This document shows, in pieces, positions 11,301-22,450 of a stretch of DNA of 64,000 nt. Below the pieces are notes generated by a model, which was not told where the DNA came from, did no database searches, and saw only the letters and a program-made list of their open reading frames with translations. How positions within the stretch are numbered: position 1 is the stretch's first letter; the number at the start of each line of letters is the position of its first letter. The translations under genes were made by a program, and so were the position numbers. The DNA comes from Dryomyza anilis (lineage: Eukaryota; Arthropoda; Insecta; Diptera; Dryomyzidae), in contig OX638132.1 of assembly GCA_951804985.1 (NCBI GenBank), positions 24,776,617-24,840,616 of the forward strand, in the 5' to 3' direction.

Positions 11301-13220
11301 ATTTATTAATTTATTAATTTATTAATTTATTAATTTATTAATTTATTAATTTATTAATTTATTAATTTATTAATTTATTAATTTATTAATTTATTAATTT
11401 ATTAATTTATTAATTTATTAATTTATTAATTTATTAATTTATTAATTTATTAATTTATTAATTTATTAATTTATTAATTTATTAATTTATTAATTTATTA
11501 ATTTATTAATTTATTAATTTATTAATTTATTAATTTATTAATTTATTAATTTATTAATTTATTAATTTATTAATTTATTAATTTATTAATTTATTAATTT
11601 ATTAATTTATTAATTTATTAATTTATTAATTTATTAATTTATTAATTTATTAATTTATTAATTTATTAATTTATTAATTTATTAATTTATTAATTTATTA
11701 ATTTATTAATTTATTAATTTATTAATTTATTAATTTATTAATTTATTAATTTATTAATTTATTAATTTATTAATTTATTAATTTATTAATTTATTAATTT
11801 ATTAATTTATTAATTTATTAATTTATTAATTTATTAATTTATTAATTTATTAATTTATTAATTTATTAATTTATTAATTTATTAATTTATTAATTTATTA
11901 ATTTATTAATTTATTAATTTATTAATTTATTAATTTATTAATTTATTAATTTATTAATTTATTAATTTATTAATTTATTAATTTATTAATTTATTAATTT
12001 ATTAATTTATTAATTTATTAATTTATTAATTTATTAATTTATTAATTTATTAATTTATTAATTTATTAATTTATTAATTTATTAATTTATTAATTTATTA
12101 ATTTATTAATTTATTAATTTATTAATTTATTAATTTATTAATTTATTAATTTATTAATTTATTAATTTATTAATTTATTAATTTATTAATTTATTAATTT
12201 ATTAATTTATTAATTTATTAATTTATTAATTTATTAATTTATTAATTTATTAATTTATTAATTTATTAATTTATTAATTTATTAATTTATTAATTTATTA
12301 ATTTATTAATTTATTAATTTATTAATTTATTAATTTATTAATTTATTAATTTATTAATTTATTAATTTATTAATTTATTAATTTATTAATTTATTAATTT
12401 ATTAATTTATTAATTTATTAATTTATTAATTTATTAATTTATTAATTTATTAATTTATTAATTTATTAATTTATTAATTTATTAATTTATTAATTTATTA
12501 ATTTATTAATTTATTAATTTATTAATTTATTAATTTATTAATTTATTAATTTATTAATTTATTAATTTATTAATTTATTAATTTATTAATTTATTAATTT
12601 ATTAATTTATTAATTTATTAATTTATTAATTTATTAATTTATTAATTTATTAATTTATTAATTTATTAATTTATTAATTTATTAATTTATTAATTTATTA
12701 ATTTATTAATTTATTAATTTATTAATTTATTAATTTATTAATTTATTAATTTATTAATTTATTAATTTATTAATTTATTAATTTATTAATTTATTAATTT
12801 ATTAATTTATTAATTTATTAATTTATTAATTTATTAATTTATTAATTTATTAATTTATTAATTTATTAATTTATTAATTTATTAATTTATTAATTTATTA
12901 ATTTATTAATTTATTAATTTATTAATTTATTAATTTATTAATTTATTAATTTATTAATTTATTAATTTATTAATTTATTAATTTATTAATTTATTAATTT
13001 ATTAATTTATTAATTTATTAATTTATTAATTTATTAATTTATTAATTTATTAATTTATTAATTTATTAATTTATTAATTTATTAATTTATTAATTTATTA
13101 ATTTATTAATTTATTAATTTATTAATTTATTAATTTATTAATTTATTAATTTATTAATTTATTAATTTATTAATTTATTAATTTATTAATTTATTATTTT
13201 ATTAATTTATTAATTTATTA
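8385..13220. repeat. 4.8-kb homogeneous satellite array of the octamer ATTAATTT
   Basis: About 604 head-to-tail copies of the 8-bp unit ATTAATTT (equivalently TTTATTAA), 4836 bp in all. Reading through the whole run I see a single departure, an A-to-T change at 13197, within three units of the right edge. It contains only A and T, so it should melt easily. ATTAAT is its own reverse complement, so each unit presents the TAAT core on both strands. The left border is ...GAATGT before 8385, the right border AAATTGTAG after 13220. Such uniformity means recent amplification or ongoing homogenisation, or an artefact of assembly. No frame can be coding: TAA recurs in all frames. Confidence 0.98.
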
Positions 13221-14894
13221 AAATTGTAGTTTGTTAGTAGGGGAATTTTTTAGGTTTCTTGAAAATGTTTATCAAAACATTACAAAAATGTGTTTGTTAT
13301 GTAAATATTTTTGCATATTTTATATCTTTGAGTCTTTGTGTTAGTTTAGATAAATATTTAAATGGCAAAGTAGAAAACAGGTGAAACAAATAGCAGTCGA
13401 GCTCATTAATGCGGCGTCCAATTGGCTCCCAGTGTCAAGTTTCAGTATTATTGTGTTTAAACCTAAAACTTTTTTTTATTACTATTTTTTTTTAGTTAAT
13501 ATTTGTTTTGTTGTTTTATTCAGTGGAATTTAAACGATTTCGATTTGGTTTAGCCGAAGCAACGTATCTGCCGCTCGAACTGTCTGCCGTGTGTTGAACC
13601 TGTTGTCGTGGTAGCGGCGGCAACTTAAAAACAAAAAATTTCATCAAAAACAAATAATACTTATGAACTTGTGTGGAATTTTTTACCCGATATTTTTTTC
13701 GTTTTGTCAACTTTATTAAGATTATTTATTAATTTATTGTGATTTAAAAAAAACGAGTTTTTGAGGAATTCATTTAAATGAAATTTTTGTTGTGACAAAT
13801 CATAGCATAATTAAAATATATATATATATTAAAAAAAAAAACAGATATGTATTTATTTATAAAAATTGTTTATTTCTTGCTGCTGAAATAATAACTTTAA
13901 AATATTTTATGTTTACTTTTTTTTTTTTTTTTTTTTGAATATTAATTATGCGCTTTAATATAATATGGGAGAAACACATCCAATAGCATCAAATTGTAAA
14001 ATAACTACTGGGAATTCAAGCACATGTCAAATTACAGATTTACTTATTTCACAAGTCAATAAAATTAGTAAATTTGTCAACCATAAAGTAAACAAAATTA
14101 TTCATTTTAGAGTGTTTTTAGTATTTCCATTGAATTTTCATTAAGTTTTTATTCAGTCTGCAATATCTCGGGGACCTTTGATGCCACATAGCATTATGGA
14201 ACTAATTCGATATCGTTTCTTTCTCGATTCTTATTTTAAATTTTTTTCTTACATTCAAATTTTTTGACAAGATATGATATTTTAACATTTATCACATCGA
14301 CATCGCAATATTTTACGCAGCAATCTGAAACTTTGATCATTTTTTCTTCGATATCGTTCTGATTTCGAAAAATTTCTCGTAACTAGAAAATTTTGACAGA
14401 TATCTACCTACCACGTTGGTCCAATTAGACTCTCGATATCGTTACGAGAACGGGTTCGATATAGTGTCATTCCTCCATTTATTCGCATTGATCTCGTAAG
14501 GATATCGAAATAAACGTATTTTTGGAATGTGATATTTATTTGAAAAAGATCTATTTATTTAAAATAATATTTTATGTTTTAATTGAATTATAGAATAGTA
14601 TTTATTCTTGCAAAGAATTTTCGTTGCAGTAATAATAATGGCGCTATGAAATAGTCACCAATGAAATGGACACCAAAAAATATTCCCCAAAAATTATCAT
14701 AAATGAAATTTTGAAATTGCGATAGTGATTTTGTTAGTTTTAATTTCTGATATATTGTGTATCTTACCTTCAAAGTCGTAGATTTTCAGTGTATTTACTT
14801 CAGTGTATTTTGTATAGAACATTTTGTATAGGTAATCTTAATATTTTTGGATACTATTAAATCAATAAATAAGATTTTTCTGAGTATACAATTT
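13221..14894. other. AT-rich noncoding stretch with a degenerate ATATCG/CTCG-rich tract
   Basis: No gene is seen. Around 14160-14520 words such as GATATCG, CGATATCGTT and TCTCGTAA recur in both orientations. Similar wording appears at 22690-22820 and 50690-50900, suggesting a degraded shared repeat. T-rich runs occur at 13917-13936. Confidence 0.4.
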
Positions 14895-15280
14895 TCTTTT
14901 AATAAGAAGTTGGAATTATATATAAATATATTGCAAAACATTTCATTTATAATATAAACACAAACCACTTGAGAACACAAAAAATGAACGAAAAAAAATA
15001 TATATTTAGATTGAAATTTAGATTGATGAAAAACATTCTTCATTATGATGTACATTAATTTTGTGACTTATGTATTTTTTCATTAATGTGATGAGAAATA
15101 GTCTCCGCTTACACTTCATTAAATTGAACTACACTTTTTCAGTTATTCATCAAATTGATAATGAACGAACACTAGGCCGATATGATTTTTTGTAGATATC
15201 AATATTATGAATTGTTCGTCAGTACAATGAATCATGGTTTGATGAAGAAAATACAACAATATTAAGTAGATTTTTTTGTG
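14895..15280 (-). mobile_element. Family A MITE, partial copy
   Basis: From about 14895 the sequence follows the right half of the inverse-oriented family A element (compare 36230-36648). It contains AACATTCTTCATTATGATG, ATCAATATTATGAATTGTTC and AATGAATCATGGTTTGATGA, and ends TTTTTTTGTG at 15280. The left arm with the other terminus is missing. A 16-base word, AACACTAGGCCGATAT at 15171-15186, does not belong to the family and recurs near 16660. Confidence 0.55.
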
Positions 15281-17128
15281 CCAAACGAAGAGAAATTTAA
15301 AAATCTATCATATTTCAAAAATACGAAATTTCGAGCACCAACCCTTTAATTGTGAATCTGCAATAGTCATATTTTCAAAATAAAAAGTTTAATTTCAAAC
15401 AAAAAATATAATTTGTTTTTGTAAGATTTCTTTAAATAATTATTTATAAATACTTATGTCAAAAAAATTGAACATTTTTTTAAAAATTATATTGTATAAT
15501 GTTAAATGCATTTAATGAATGCCATAAACATTTAATTTTTAACTGAAATATATCGAGCGATATGTTTTATTATCATTAGGACCTAATTGGCTCTGAATAC
15601 AACCATGGTACAACCATAAAAATCGAAATTCATACAAAAAAAAAAGCAAACACACAAAAAACATTAAAATGAGTAATGCTTCGTTTTTAATGAATGAAAA
15701 CCGCAACGGAAGCGCAAACGTAAAAATCATGTTAAACAAACAGCTGCCAATTATGGCGCTAAACAAACACAATAACAACAACAACAACTACAGCAACAAT
15801 AAAAAATAAATAATATGGCAATTATAACAACAAAAACAAGAACAGCAAAAACTATTTAAATACTGAAAACCACAAAGAAATCAACAGCTGTAAAATATTT
15901 ATTAGAATTTGCAATAAAAAAAACAACTATTACATCAACAACAAACACTTAAATATACAAGAACTTCCGTTGCAAAGCAGCGACTGCTACTTCCGCCCAC
16001 TGTTGAGCGACAACGCAACGCCAGCGAACTTGAGCCTTCTTGAGTCATACTTTTATATCGCATGCGAGAAAATTGCAAAATACACAAAACAAATTAAAAA
16101 AAAAACTAAAAGCAACAAAAGTTTCATATTTAATATACAACAACCACAACTACTACGACTACCATTAATACTACTACTGCTATAGTAAAAATCACTTTGG
16201 CAAAATCATGAATGAAAACCACCTACTACACTCGTCAAGTTAATAGCAACAACAATGACAATTACTACAATATATGGTGGGTGTGAAATGGTAGTTGCTG
16301 CTTTTATGTCGCATAGCATAGAGAAAAAAAAATAACAATATTAAACGCACCTCACATACAAATCAAAATAATTTTCTAATAAAAATTATGCCAAGCCGGC
16401 CGGCCGGCATAATACTTGCCATGGTGAATAAAGTAAAGCAACAACAACAATATTTAAAATAACATCCATTACAATACAAACAACACAAAAACAACCAAAT
16501 GTACATCCCACGGCCTTTAACAACCTTCAAGTTTTTTTCATTTTCTTATTGTCTGCCACCCGCCTGTCTGTCTGTCTATCTGTCTGCCTACATTACGCTT
16601 CATAGGTTTCTTTGCCTCGTATATACACAGAAGTCTGTATCAACGTCTATCCAATCAACACTAGGCCGATATTTCTTCCGTTACCGATAGCAATATCGCG
16701 TCATCGCCGCAAATATTTTTATTTTCAATTCAATTTTCCCAAATATGGAATTTTTACTTCCGAACCGGATGCATATTTATTTAAAATGAAAATATTTATG
16801 CGTTTATAGTAGTAATATCAAATGACCCAGCTGGAATTAGTAAAGGCATCTTGTTTCGGCACTAATTTGCCCCCAATAAAAAAAAACCGCAGGGGTGCAT
16901 GGACATTTCATAGAGGTTATGTAGGGGACATTTGTACGCTAAAGGCATTAATATCTCTAAGAAAAATTAATTAATTTACTTAATTTTTGTTTGTACAACT
17001 AGTATTTAAATTGAGCTAAATATCTGTAAAAAATCGTAAAATTATATAGGCTAAATGAAAGGACATAAATTAAATAGTGCTCGATCCGGACGGTACAGAA
17101 AATGGCAGTGCATATTTAACAAGGTTCA
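15281..17128. other. Noncoding stretch with CAA-rich tracts and a (TCTG)n run
   Basis: From 15740 to 16480 the plus strand is rich in CAACAA and ACAACTAC tracts, common in fly introns and intergenic DNA. A GCCGGCCGGCCGGC palindromic run lies at about 16394-16407 and (TCTG)n at 16563-16588. Frames of 60-71 codons here show no domain and are composition effects. Confidence 0.4.
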
Positions 17129-17130
17129 TA

Positions 17131-17530
17131 CACTCAAAATTAAATCTGCTTAAAATACACGAAATCATTCGTATATTTTACAAAAAAATTCGTGAAATTT
17201 ATTCACGAAATATTTCGTAAAATAGACGAAAGAACTTTCGTAAATTTATGATAAAATTACGAATATTAATTGTTTATCTTACGAAACTATTCGTAAATTT
17301 TATCTACAAATGCCATTCGAACATATTACGAAAGATTCGTAATTTATTGAATATTTGTGTACTTTTTACGAATATATTCGTACATTTTACTAAAGTATTC
17401 GTACTTTTGACGATAGAATTCGAACATTTATGAAACATATGCCACATTTTACGAATCTTTCGTAAAATACACGAAACGTTGTTAACAAAAACTGACGATA
17501 AAAATGACGATTCATAAAAATATAAAATAT
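17131..17530 (+). mobile_element. Element packed with TTCGTAAA/TTTACGAA palindromes, copy 1
   Basis: About 400 bp in which TTCGTAA, TTACGAA, CGTAAAATACACGAAA and similar words recur more than 20 times in both orientations. The left end reads TA then CACTCAAAAT, like the family C MITE terminus. The stretch 17247-17530 is matched almost end to end, in inverse orientation, by 51830-52110 (shared words include TCAAAAGTACGAATACTTT on the complementary strand). It is therefore an interspersed element and not local noise. No coding capacity or transposase is seen. Confidence 0.6.
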
Positions 17531-17574
17531 GATACAAGTAGTCACAAGTAGAACTAGGGTAGGTTAGGTTTTGA

Positions 17575-18940
17575 GGTGTCGGCAATCGTTGTGTTGTCGA
17601 CCACTTAGACCAGAGTTGATATATGGTGTCCTATAGACGTGTTTCTATTTTCGTCTATCCAGATGCGCGGATCAATTTCATTATTTTTAGCGGATGTTTG
17701 TTCTTGATGTCGTCTATTTCCTGGAAGAAAAAAGAGCCTAAATTTTTTTACGTTTGATCGATAGTGCAGGACATTGGCAGAGGAAGTAATAGCTATTGCC
17801 TCTATGTCACCGCACCACCTACACCGGTCGCCCCCTCTAATACCCATTTTTCTAAGATGTGATAGTGTTATGTCCTGTGATAATTCCTACTAGTAATCTA
17901 AGTGATGTCTTTTTGAGCTCTAGTATAGTCTTGCTGTATCCCTTTTTCATGTCGTTCCATATTTTTTTGTAGCGAGTTTAAGTCGTGCCATCTTTTTTTT
18001 ATCATTTCGTCGTTGTAGAACGAAAAGTCACCAAATACATTTATTCATTTACAAAAATCATTATATATCTGTCAATTGTTAATCGGTGATCTCAATTTCT
18101 TTTTTCATATGTTAAGAAAATGTAAATCTATCAATTGATATTTCAACTTTTAAAATGCATCAATTACTTTTTATAATATTAATCAACAAACTCGAAATTT
18201 AAGTTTTTCATAAAAATGTATTTGGTGACTTTTCGTTCAACAACGACGATTTTTTCTTTGAGTCTGTTTGTTATGCGTATTTCGAAGTCTGCCACAGGAG
18301 GTTTTACGGTGTTATCTGTTTCTTTCATTTGTTTTACTACTCCTAACTTTGCCAGTTCGTCGGCTTTTTCATTTCCTGGCATATTGTTATGTCCTGGTAC
18401 CCAGTATAGTTTTAAACAGTGTTGTTCATCAAGAACCTAGAGTTCTCTGCGACAACGGCTGACTACCTCCGATCTAATATTCCTATTCTGCAAGGTTTTG
18501 ATGGTTGCTTGGCTGTCGATGAAGATGGTAATACCGGTTTTTGGTATTGCCCTCATTGTGATCAAGCTAGCTGCCTCTGATACTGCATATATTTCTGCTT
18601 GAAATATTGATGGATTTTTCAATATTTAATTTTTCGCAGTATATACCGCATCCTGTCCCTGTTTCCATCTTGGAACCATCAGTGTTTCCATCTTGGAACC
18701 ATCAGTGTATATATTAGTTTCGTTTGACTCTGTCTTCTGTCCATACTTCCCTCGTGGGGATGGTGGTTTTTATTTCTTTTCCAATGTCAATAAAGGGAAT
18801 TACATAGTCTGTTTGGGATGTTAAAATTTTTCAGAATATTTGCATGTACGTAAGTGTTGCTCCAAAAGTGGGGAGTCTGAGATAGTCTTAGTGCCGCTGA
18901 CCCTTTAATAAACAAGTCTATTGGAAGGAAGAAGTAGAAC
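17575..18940 (-). pseudogene. Degenerate LINE ORF2 3' part: RNase H domain and C-terminal zinc knuckle
   Basis: On the minus strand, broken frames spell the end of a non-LTR retrotransposon ORF2. From 5' to 3': KGSAALRLSQ (region after the RT, near 18900); an RNase H domain with YTDGSKM (18700-18720), QAEIYAV (about 18590), IFIDSQATI (about 18515) and WVPGHNNMPGNEKADELAK (18400-18340), so all four catalytic acidic residues are recognisable; then KRWHDLNSLQKN, RLLVGIITGH, and MGIRGGDRCRWCGD (17847-17806); and, in another frame, FLCQCPALS, the rest of the zinc-knuckle motif. An RNase H plus CCHC-type end points to the I/LOA/Jockey group. It is dead: a 23-bp tandem duplication breaks the frame at the first RNase H motif, there are further shifts, and a 36-bp inverted duplication lies downstream. 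Confidence 0.8.
18007..18249. repeat. 36-bp inverted duplication inside the LINE remnant
   Basis: TCGTCGTTGTAGAACG... at 18007-18042 is repeated in inverse orientation at 18214-18249 with one mismatch (core GAAAAGTCACCAAATACATT). The spacer of 171 bp is AT-rich and not LINE-like. This may be a small foldback insertion or an inverted repair duplication. Confidence 0.65.
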
Positions 18941-19149
18941 TAACACAGACGACATCTAAGTATGATTTTCCGATGGACATCAAGATTCTAATCACTACCT
19001 CATACTCAGTTTTTTCAGATGGCCTCAAGTTTTTGAGTTATTATGTAAAATAATATATGGCAATTATCGTGTTTTTCTACATATTTTGTTCTTTAACTTT
19101 TCACAGATTTGAATTGTCGAGCACATTTCTTTTGTATTTCATTGAGAAT
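18941..19149. other. Noncoding gap between LINE remnant and SINE
   Basis: No recognisable feature beyond AT-rich sequence; it may hold more degraded LINE sequence upstream of the thumb region. Confidence 0.3.
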
Positions 19150-19289
19150 ATAATAATATAATAGTTTGGCACTACAGTCCTACAAGAACTTTGGCCGAGC
19201 TCTCTCACCATTTTGAGCTGTGCGTGTTATATTTGTACTCAAAGTGGTGGGACCTACAGTTTATTGCCGAATACGAACGGCGGTGAGAA
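19150..19289 (-). mobile_element. tRNA-derived SINE, copy 3, truncated
   Basis: Matches the tail-proximal part of the SINE: (ATA)n, then AGTTTGGCACTACAGTCCTA, the GCCGAGCTCTC block and CCTACAGTTTATTGCCGAA. It stops after GAACGGCGGTGAGAA, so the tRNA-like head is missing. On the minus strand this is a 5' truncation, as expected from incomplete reverse transcription by a LINE enzyme. Confidence 0.8.
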
Positions 19290-19455
19290 TACTTCACTTA
19301 TATTTTGAAATAAACCACATGAAATTCGGATTAATCTCACCAAAGTTATGACCTATTATTTATTGCATAACATCTATGATTTTCGTAATTAAATAAAAGT
19401 ATATATCTTATATCTGACTTGATCTATATTTCTATGCTTCCTCTTATTTTGTCAC

Positions 19456-19563
19456 TGTCATTTGCTGTTTCAGCAAAATCTGGCGCTTTCCTCTTTTCAG
19501 CAAACATTTTTGCTATATTGGCAACCTTTTTTGCTATTGTTACAGACTTTTTATTTTGAGTAT
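19456..19563 (-). mobile_element. Family C MITE fragment
   Basis: In inverse orientation this matches the 2827 element: CTGTTTCAGCAAAATCTGGC, GCGCTTTCCTCTTTTCAGCA, TTTTGCTATTGTTACAGAC and the terminus ACTTTTTATTTTGAG. The other end is missing. Confidence 0.6.
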
Positions 19564-20529
19564 ACATAATTTGAGTGCATTTCTATACTATTCTAAAACT
19601 AAAGGTGTGAACTTTAAAATTTAAAACGCTTTTTTTCTCGGTGTAATGTGTAAATAAAAAATATAGTAAAAAAGTTAAAATAAAAAAAAAAGAAAATTTG
19701 TATTAAAATAAATACAAATTAAAACAACCTAAAAGCAGGTGGCACAGCACAGTTTATGGACAGCTTCTTGGGATTGAGATTGATAGATGCCTGTTGGACT
19801 TATTGTGAGACTGACGGACTGACTGGCTGCCACACAGAAGTTCTTTAAATATAAGCAGTACATTATTATTACTTTATTTTTGTTTTTAATTTTTATTCAA
19901 AAGAAAAAAAAAATGAAAAGCCTAAAACACAGCTGCGCAACTTTAATGACGACACGCTTGAGCTGTATAGCTTATCCTGTGCGAACTCACCAGAGCGCAG
20001 GCGCATCTGTCCAGCTGTCCGTTTTCGTCTGCTGCTGCGATGCGAGCAACACAACAAACCCCCTAAAAATTGCAGATGGCTCAAAGGAGCGCTGTTGTTT
20101 GCTACCGTGGCCCTTGAGTGCATTTTTACGAGCCTGGCTAAAATGCTTAGGCACAACGGGTTCTAAGTTGTTTTGCTTGAAGTTTTTATAGCTTCACATA
20201 TTATGTACGCTATTCATTCAAGAACAAGTGGTTGGCTGAATAACTTTTTATTATTCAGCTAATTCGTCTTCTTGACTTTTTTTTCATTGTTCTTTATGTT
20301 TTTTGTATTGCCAAGAACTTCTTTTTGCTGTCAAAAAATAATTGTTTTGAGCTCCTAGTTTATGCTACAGCTCAATTGTCATTTTTAGAACGTCAGCAGT
20401 AGGAGCAAAAGCACTATAAACTGCCCAATAACTGTCATATGAATGTGGCTATCAATTAACGGATTCATAAATATTATGGTCCAGCAAAGAACGCAGCACT
20501 GAGTGAGAACTAAATTTATAATTACTATG
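19564..20529. other. Noncoding island, partly G+C-richer
   Basis: From 19740 to 20170 the sequence is less repetitive and has a 103-codon plus-strand frame (19880-20191) and an 87-codon minus-strand frame in the same place. Neither has a domain, signal peptide or codon pattern that I can recognise, and overlapping long frames on both strands fit composition rather than a gene. A small exon cannot be excluded. Confidence 0.3.
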
Positions 20530-21367
20530 GTTGAAGAATTCTTCCTGTAGAATTTGTTCCGGTAGTATTCTAACCGGTAGAATTCATACCCGTAGAGTTT
20601 TTCCCAATAGAAGTTTTAGTGTGGTGAGTTTTAGTGTGGAGAGTTTCGATGTGGTGAGTTAAGGTGTGGTGAATTTTGGCTTGGTGTGTTTTAGTGTGGT
20701 GAATATTAGTGTGGTGAATTTTATTGTGGTGAATTTTAGTGTGGTGAATTTTAGTGTGGAGAGGTTTAGTGTGGGGAATTTTATTGTGGTGAGTTTTAGT
20801 ATGGTGAATTTTAATGTGGTAAAAAAAATGTATTAACAAAAAATAAAACAAAATGTATTAACAAATAAATAAAACAAATAATAAGAACGCAATGATCGAA
20901 ATCACCATTTTACGAAAAAAATTATTCGACCAAAATAAAAATGTTCGAACAATTTTGAAATGTTACAAACATTTTTTTGGACGACAAAAACAATGCAATG
21001 GTAAGAATCACCATTTTCCAAAAAAAAAAGTTTTTCTTTTTTTGTTTTTCCTTTAGTTAGGCTTTTAATTTTGTATTATTGCTTTTGTTTTTGTATGTTT
21101 GCTTTTGTTTTGTGCTTTTGTGTTTTTGCTTTTAAATATATTTTTTTGTATTGGAGTTTTTTGTTGTATGTTTGTAGTTGCTGTAAATGCCGAGTTATAT
21201 CGTATTGAAAGTCTAGGTTGTATGAGAGGTGCCACGCACTTTATCCAATCTCGCCCATATGTAGCCTATCATTTCTTCCAGACCATACCGCATCTGTGGT
21301 AAAAATTTCAAGAAAATCGGAGAAGCGGAACAAACAAACCAACAAACGAATAGATTTATTATATTAA
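20530..21367 (+). mobile_element. Minisatellite-bearing element, copy 1
   Basis: Parts in order: a head of degenerate TAGAATTC.TCCCGTAGA repeats (20535-20610), a 15-bp minisatellite (20619-20822), an AT-rich insertion of about 200 bp (20823-21030) with its own short duplication around AATCACCATTTT, a TTTTGTTTTTG-rich tract, and a conserved tail. The tail (GCCGAGTTATATCG, GAGAGGTGCCACGC, TCTCGCCCATATGTAGCCTA, AAAATCGG..AAGCGGAACAAACAAACCAA) matches copy 2. No protein domain is present, and its superfamily is uncertain. The tail resembles 3' ends of arthropod elements that finish in ACAGACAGACGGAC and a short ATAG-type run. Confidence 0.65.
20619..20822 (+). repeat. 15-bp minisatellite GTGTGGTGAATTTTA, array 1
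   Basis: About 13 to 14 units with variants (GAGTTTTA, GAATATTA, GAGAGGTTTA). The unit length is a multiple of three, so frames stay open; the His/Lys-rich 93-codon minus-strand frame (20570-20851) is only the translation of this repeat. Confidence 0.9.
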
Positions 21368-22450
21368 CTAGCTGGACCCGTACACGACTCGTGCAAATAT
21401 TATGTGAATGCAAGGTTATTGAGCAATTTTATTAATATAAATAACATTTTTATTATTTATATCAGGGACCCGTGCTTCGCTGTGGACGTTTTTTTATTGG
21501 TTTTATAATTGTAGTAACCAAAACCATTCTAATTATCTGATAAAACAACTATTCTCATAGACAATTCTTTCCCAAACTATGCTTCCCCGTAGAATTCTTC
21601 CCAGTAGAATTCTTTCCCGTAGAATTCTTCCTCGTAGAGTTTTTCCCAGTGGAAGTTTTAGTGTGGTGAGTTTTAGTGTGGTAAATTTTAGTGTAGTGAA
21701 TTTTATTGTTGTGTGTTTTAGTGTGTTGAATTTAAGTGTGGTGAATTTTAGTGTGGTCAGTTTAAGTGGGTCAATTTGAATGTGGTGAATTTTAGTGTGG
21801 TGAGTTTTAGTGTGGTGAGATTTAGTGTGGTGAGTTTTAGTGTGGTGAATTTTAGTGTGGTGAAATTTAGTGTGGTGAGTTTTAGTGTGGTGAATTTTAG
21901 TGTGGTGAATTTTAGTGTGGTGAGTTTTAGTGCGGTGAATTTTAGTGTGGTGAATTTTAGTGTGGTGAATGTTAGTGTGGTGAATTTTAGTGTGGTGAGT
22001 TTTAGTGTGGTGAATTTTAGTGTGGTGAATTATAGTGTGGTGAATTTTAGTGTGGTGGATTTTGTTTTTGTTTCTATCCTTTTTTTATTTGTCTGTTGTT
22101 TTTGAATTATAGCTTAAGTTTTGTGCTTTTACTTTTACTTTTGTTTTTGTATTTGATTTTTGCTTTTGTATTTTTTTTTGTATTTGAGTTTTTTGTTTCA
22201 TCTTCTTAGCTTGTGTATGTGCCGAGTTATGTCGTTTTGAAAGTTAAGCTGGTATGGGAGGTGCCACGCCTTTTGTCCAATCCCGCCCATATATAGCCTA
22301 TGACACCCTCCGGACTCCATAGTATCCTGGTGCAAAATTTAAGTTAAATCGGTTTAGCGGTTTAGACATGATGCTTGAACAAACAGACAGACCGACAGAC
22401 TGACAGACAGACAGACGGACCAAGAGTTTTATATATATAGATAGATAGGA
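21368..22450 (+). mobile_element. Minisatellite-bearing element, copy 2
   Basis: Begins near CTAGCTGGACCCGTACACGA, with a second GGGACCCGTGCTTCGCTGTG block at about 21467. A head of TAGAATTCTTCCCGTAGA repeats (21579-21645), the expanded 15-bp array and the same T/G-rich tract follow. The conserved tail has AAATCGGTTTAGCGGTTTAG, ACAGACAGACCGACAGAC and ends TTTTATATATATAGATAGATAGG-like sequence. It lies head to tail with copy 1. A 3' end with a short tetranucleotide tail suggests a nonautonomous retroelement, but I see no reverse transcriptase. Confidence 0.65.
21656..22064 (+). repeat. 15-bp minisatellite GTGTGGTGAATTTTA, array 2
   Basis: About 27 units over 410 bp, more uniform than array 1. 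It accounts for the plus-strand frames of 66 and 109 codons (repeating SVVNF), which are not genes. Confidence 0.95.

Noticed and set aside
16563..16588. Another DINE-1-like copy because of (TCTG)n
   Set aside because: None of the flanking DINE-1 blocks, subterminal repeats or hairpin are present; it is a plain microsatellite.
20570..20851. 93-codon His/Lys-rich minus-strand frame
   Set aside because: Antisense translation of the same 15-bp minisatellite.
21776..22105. 109-codon plus-strand frame repeating SVVNF
   Set aside because: It is the translation of a 15-bp minisatellite; the unit length keeps the frame open in any phase lacking a stop.
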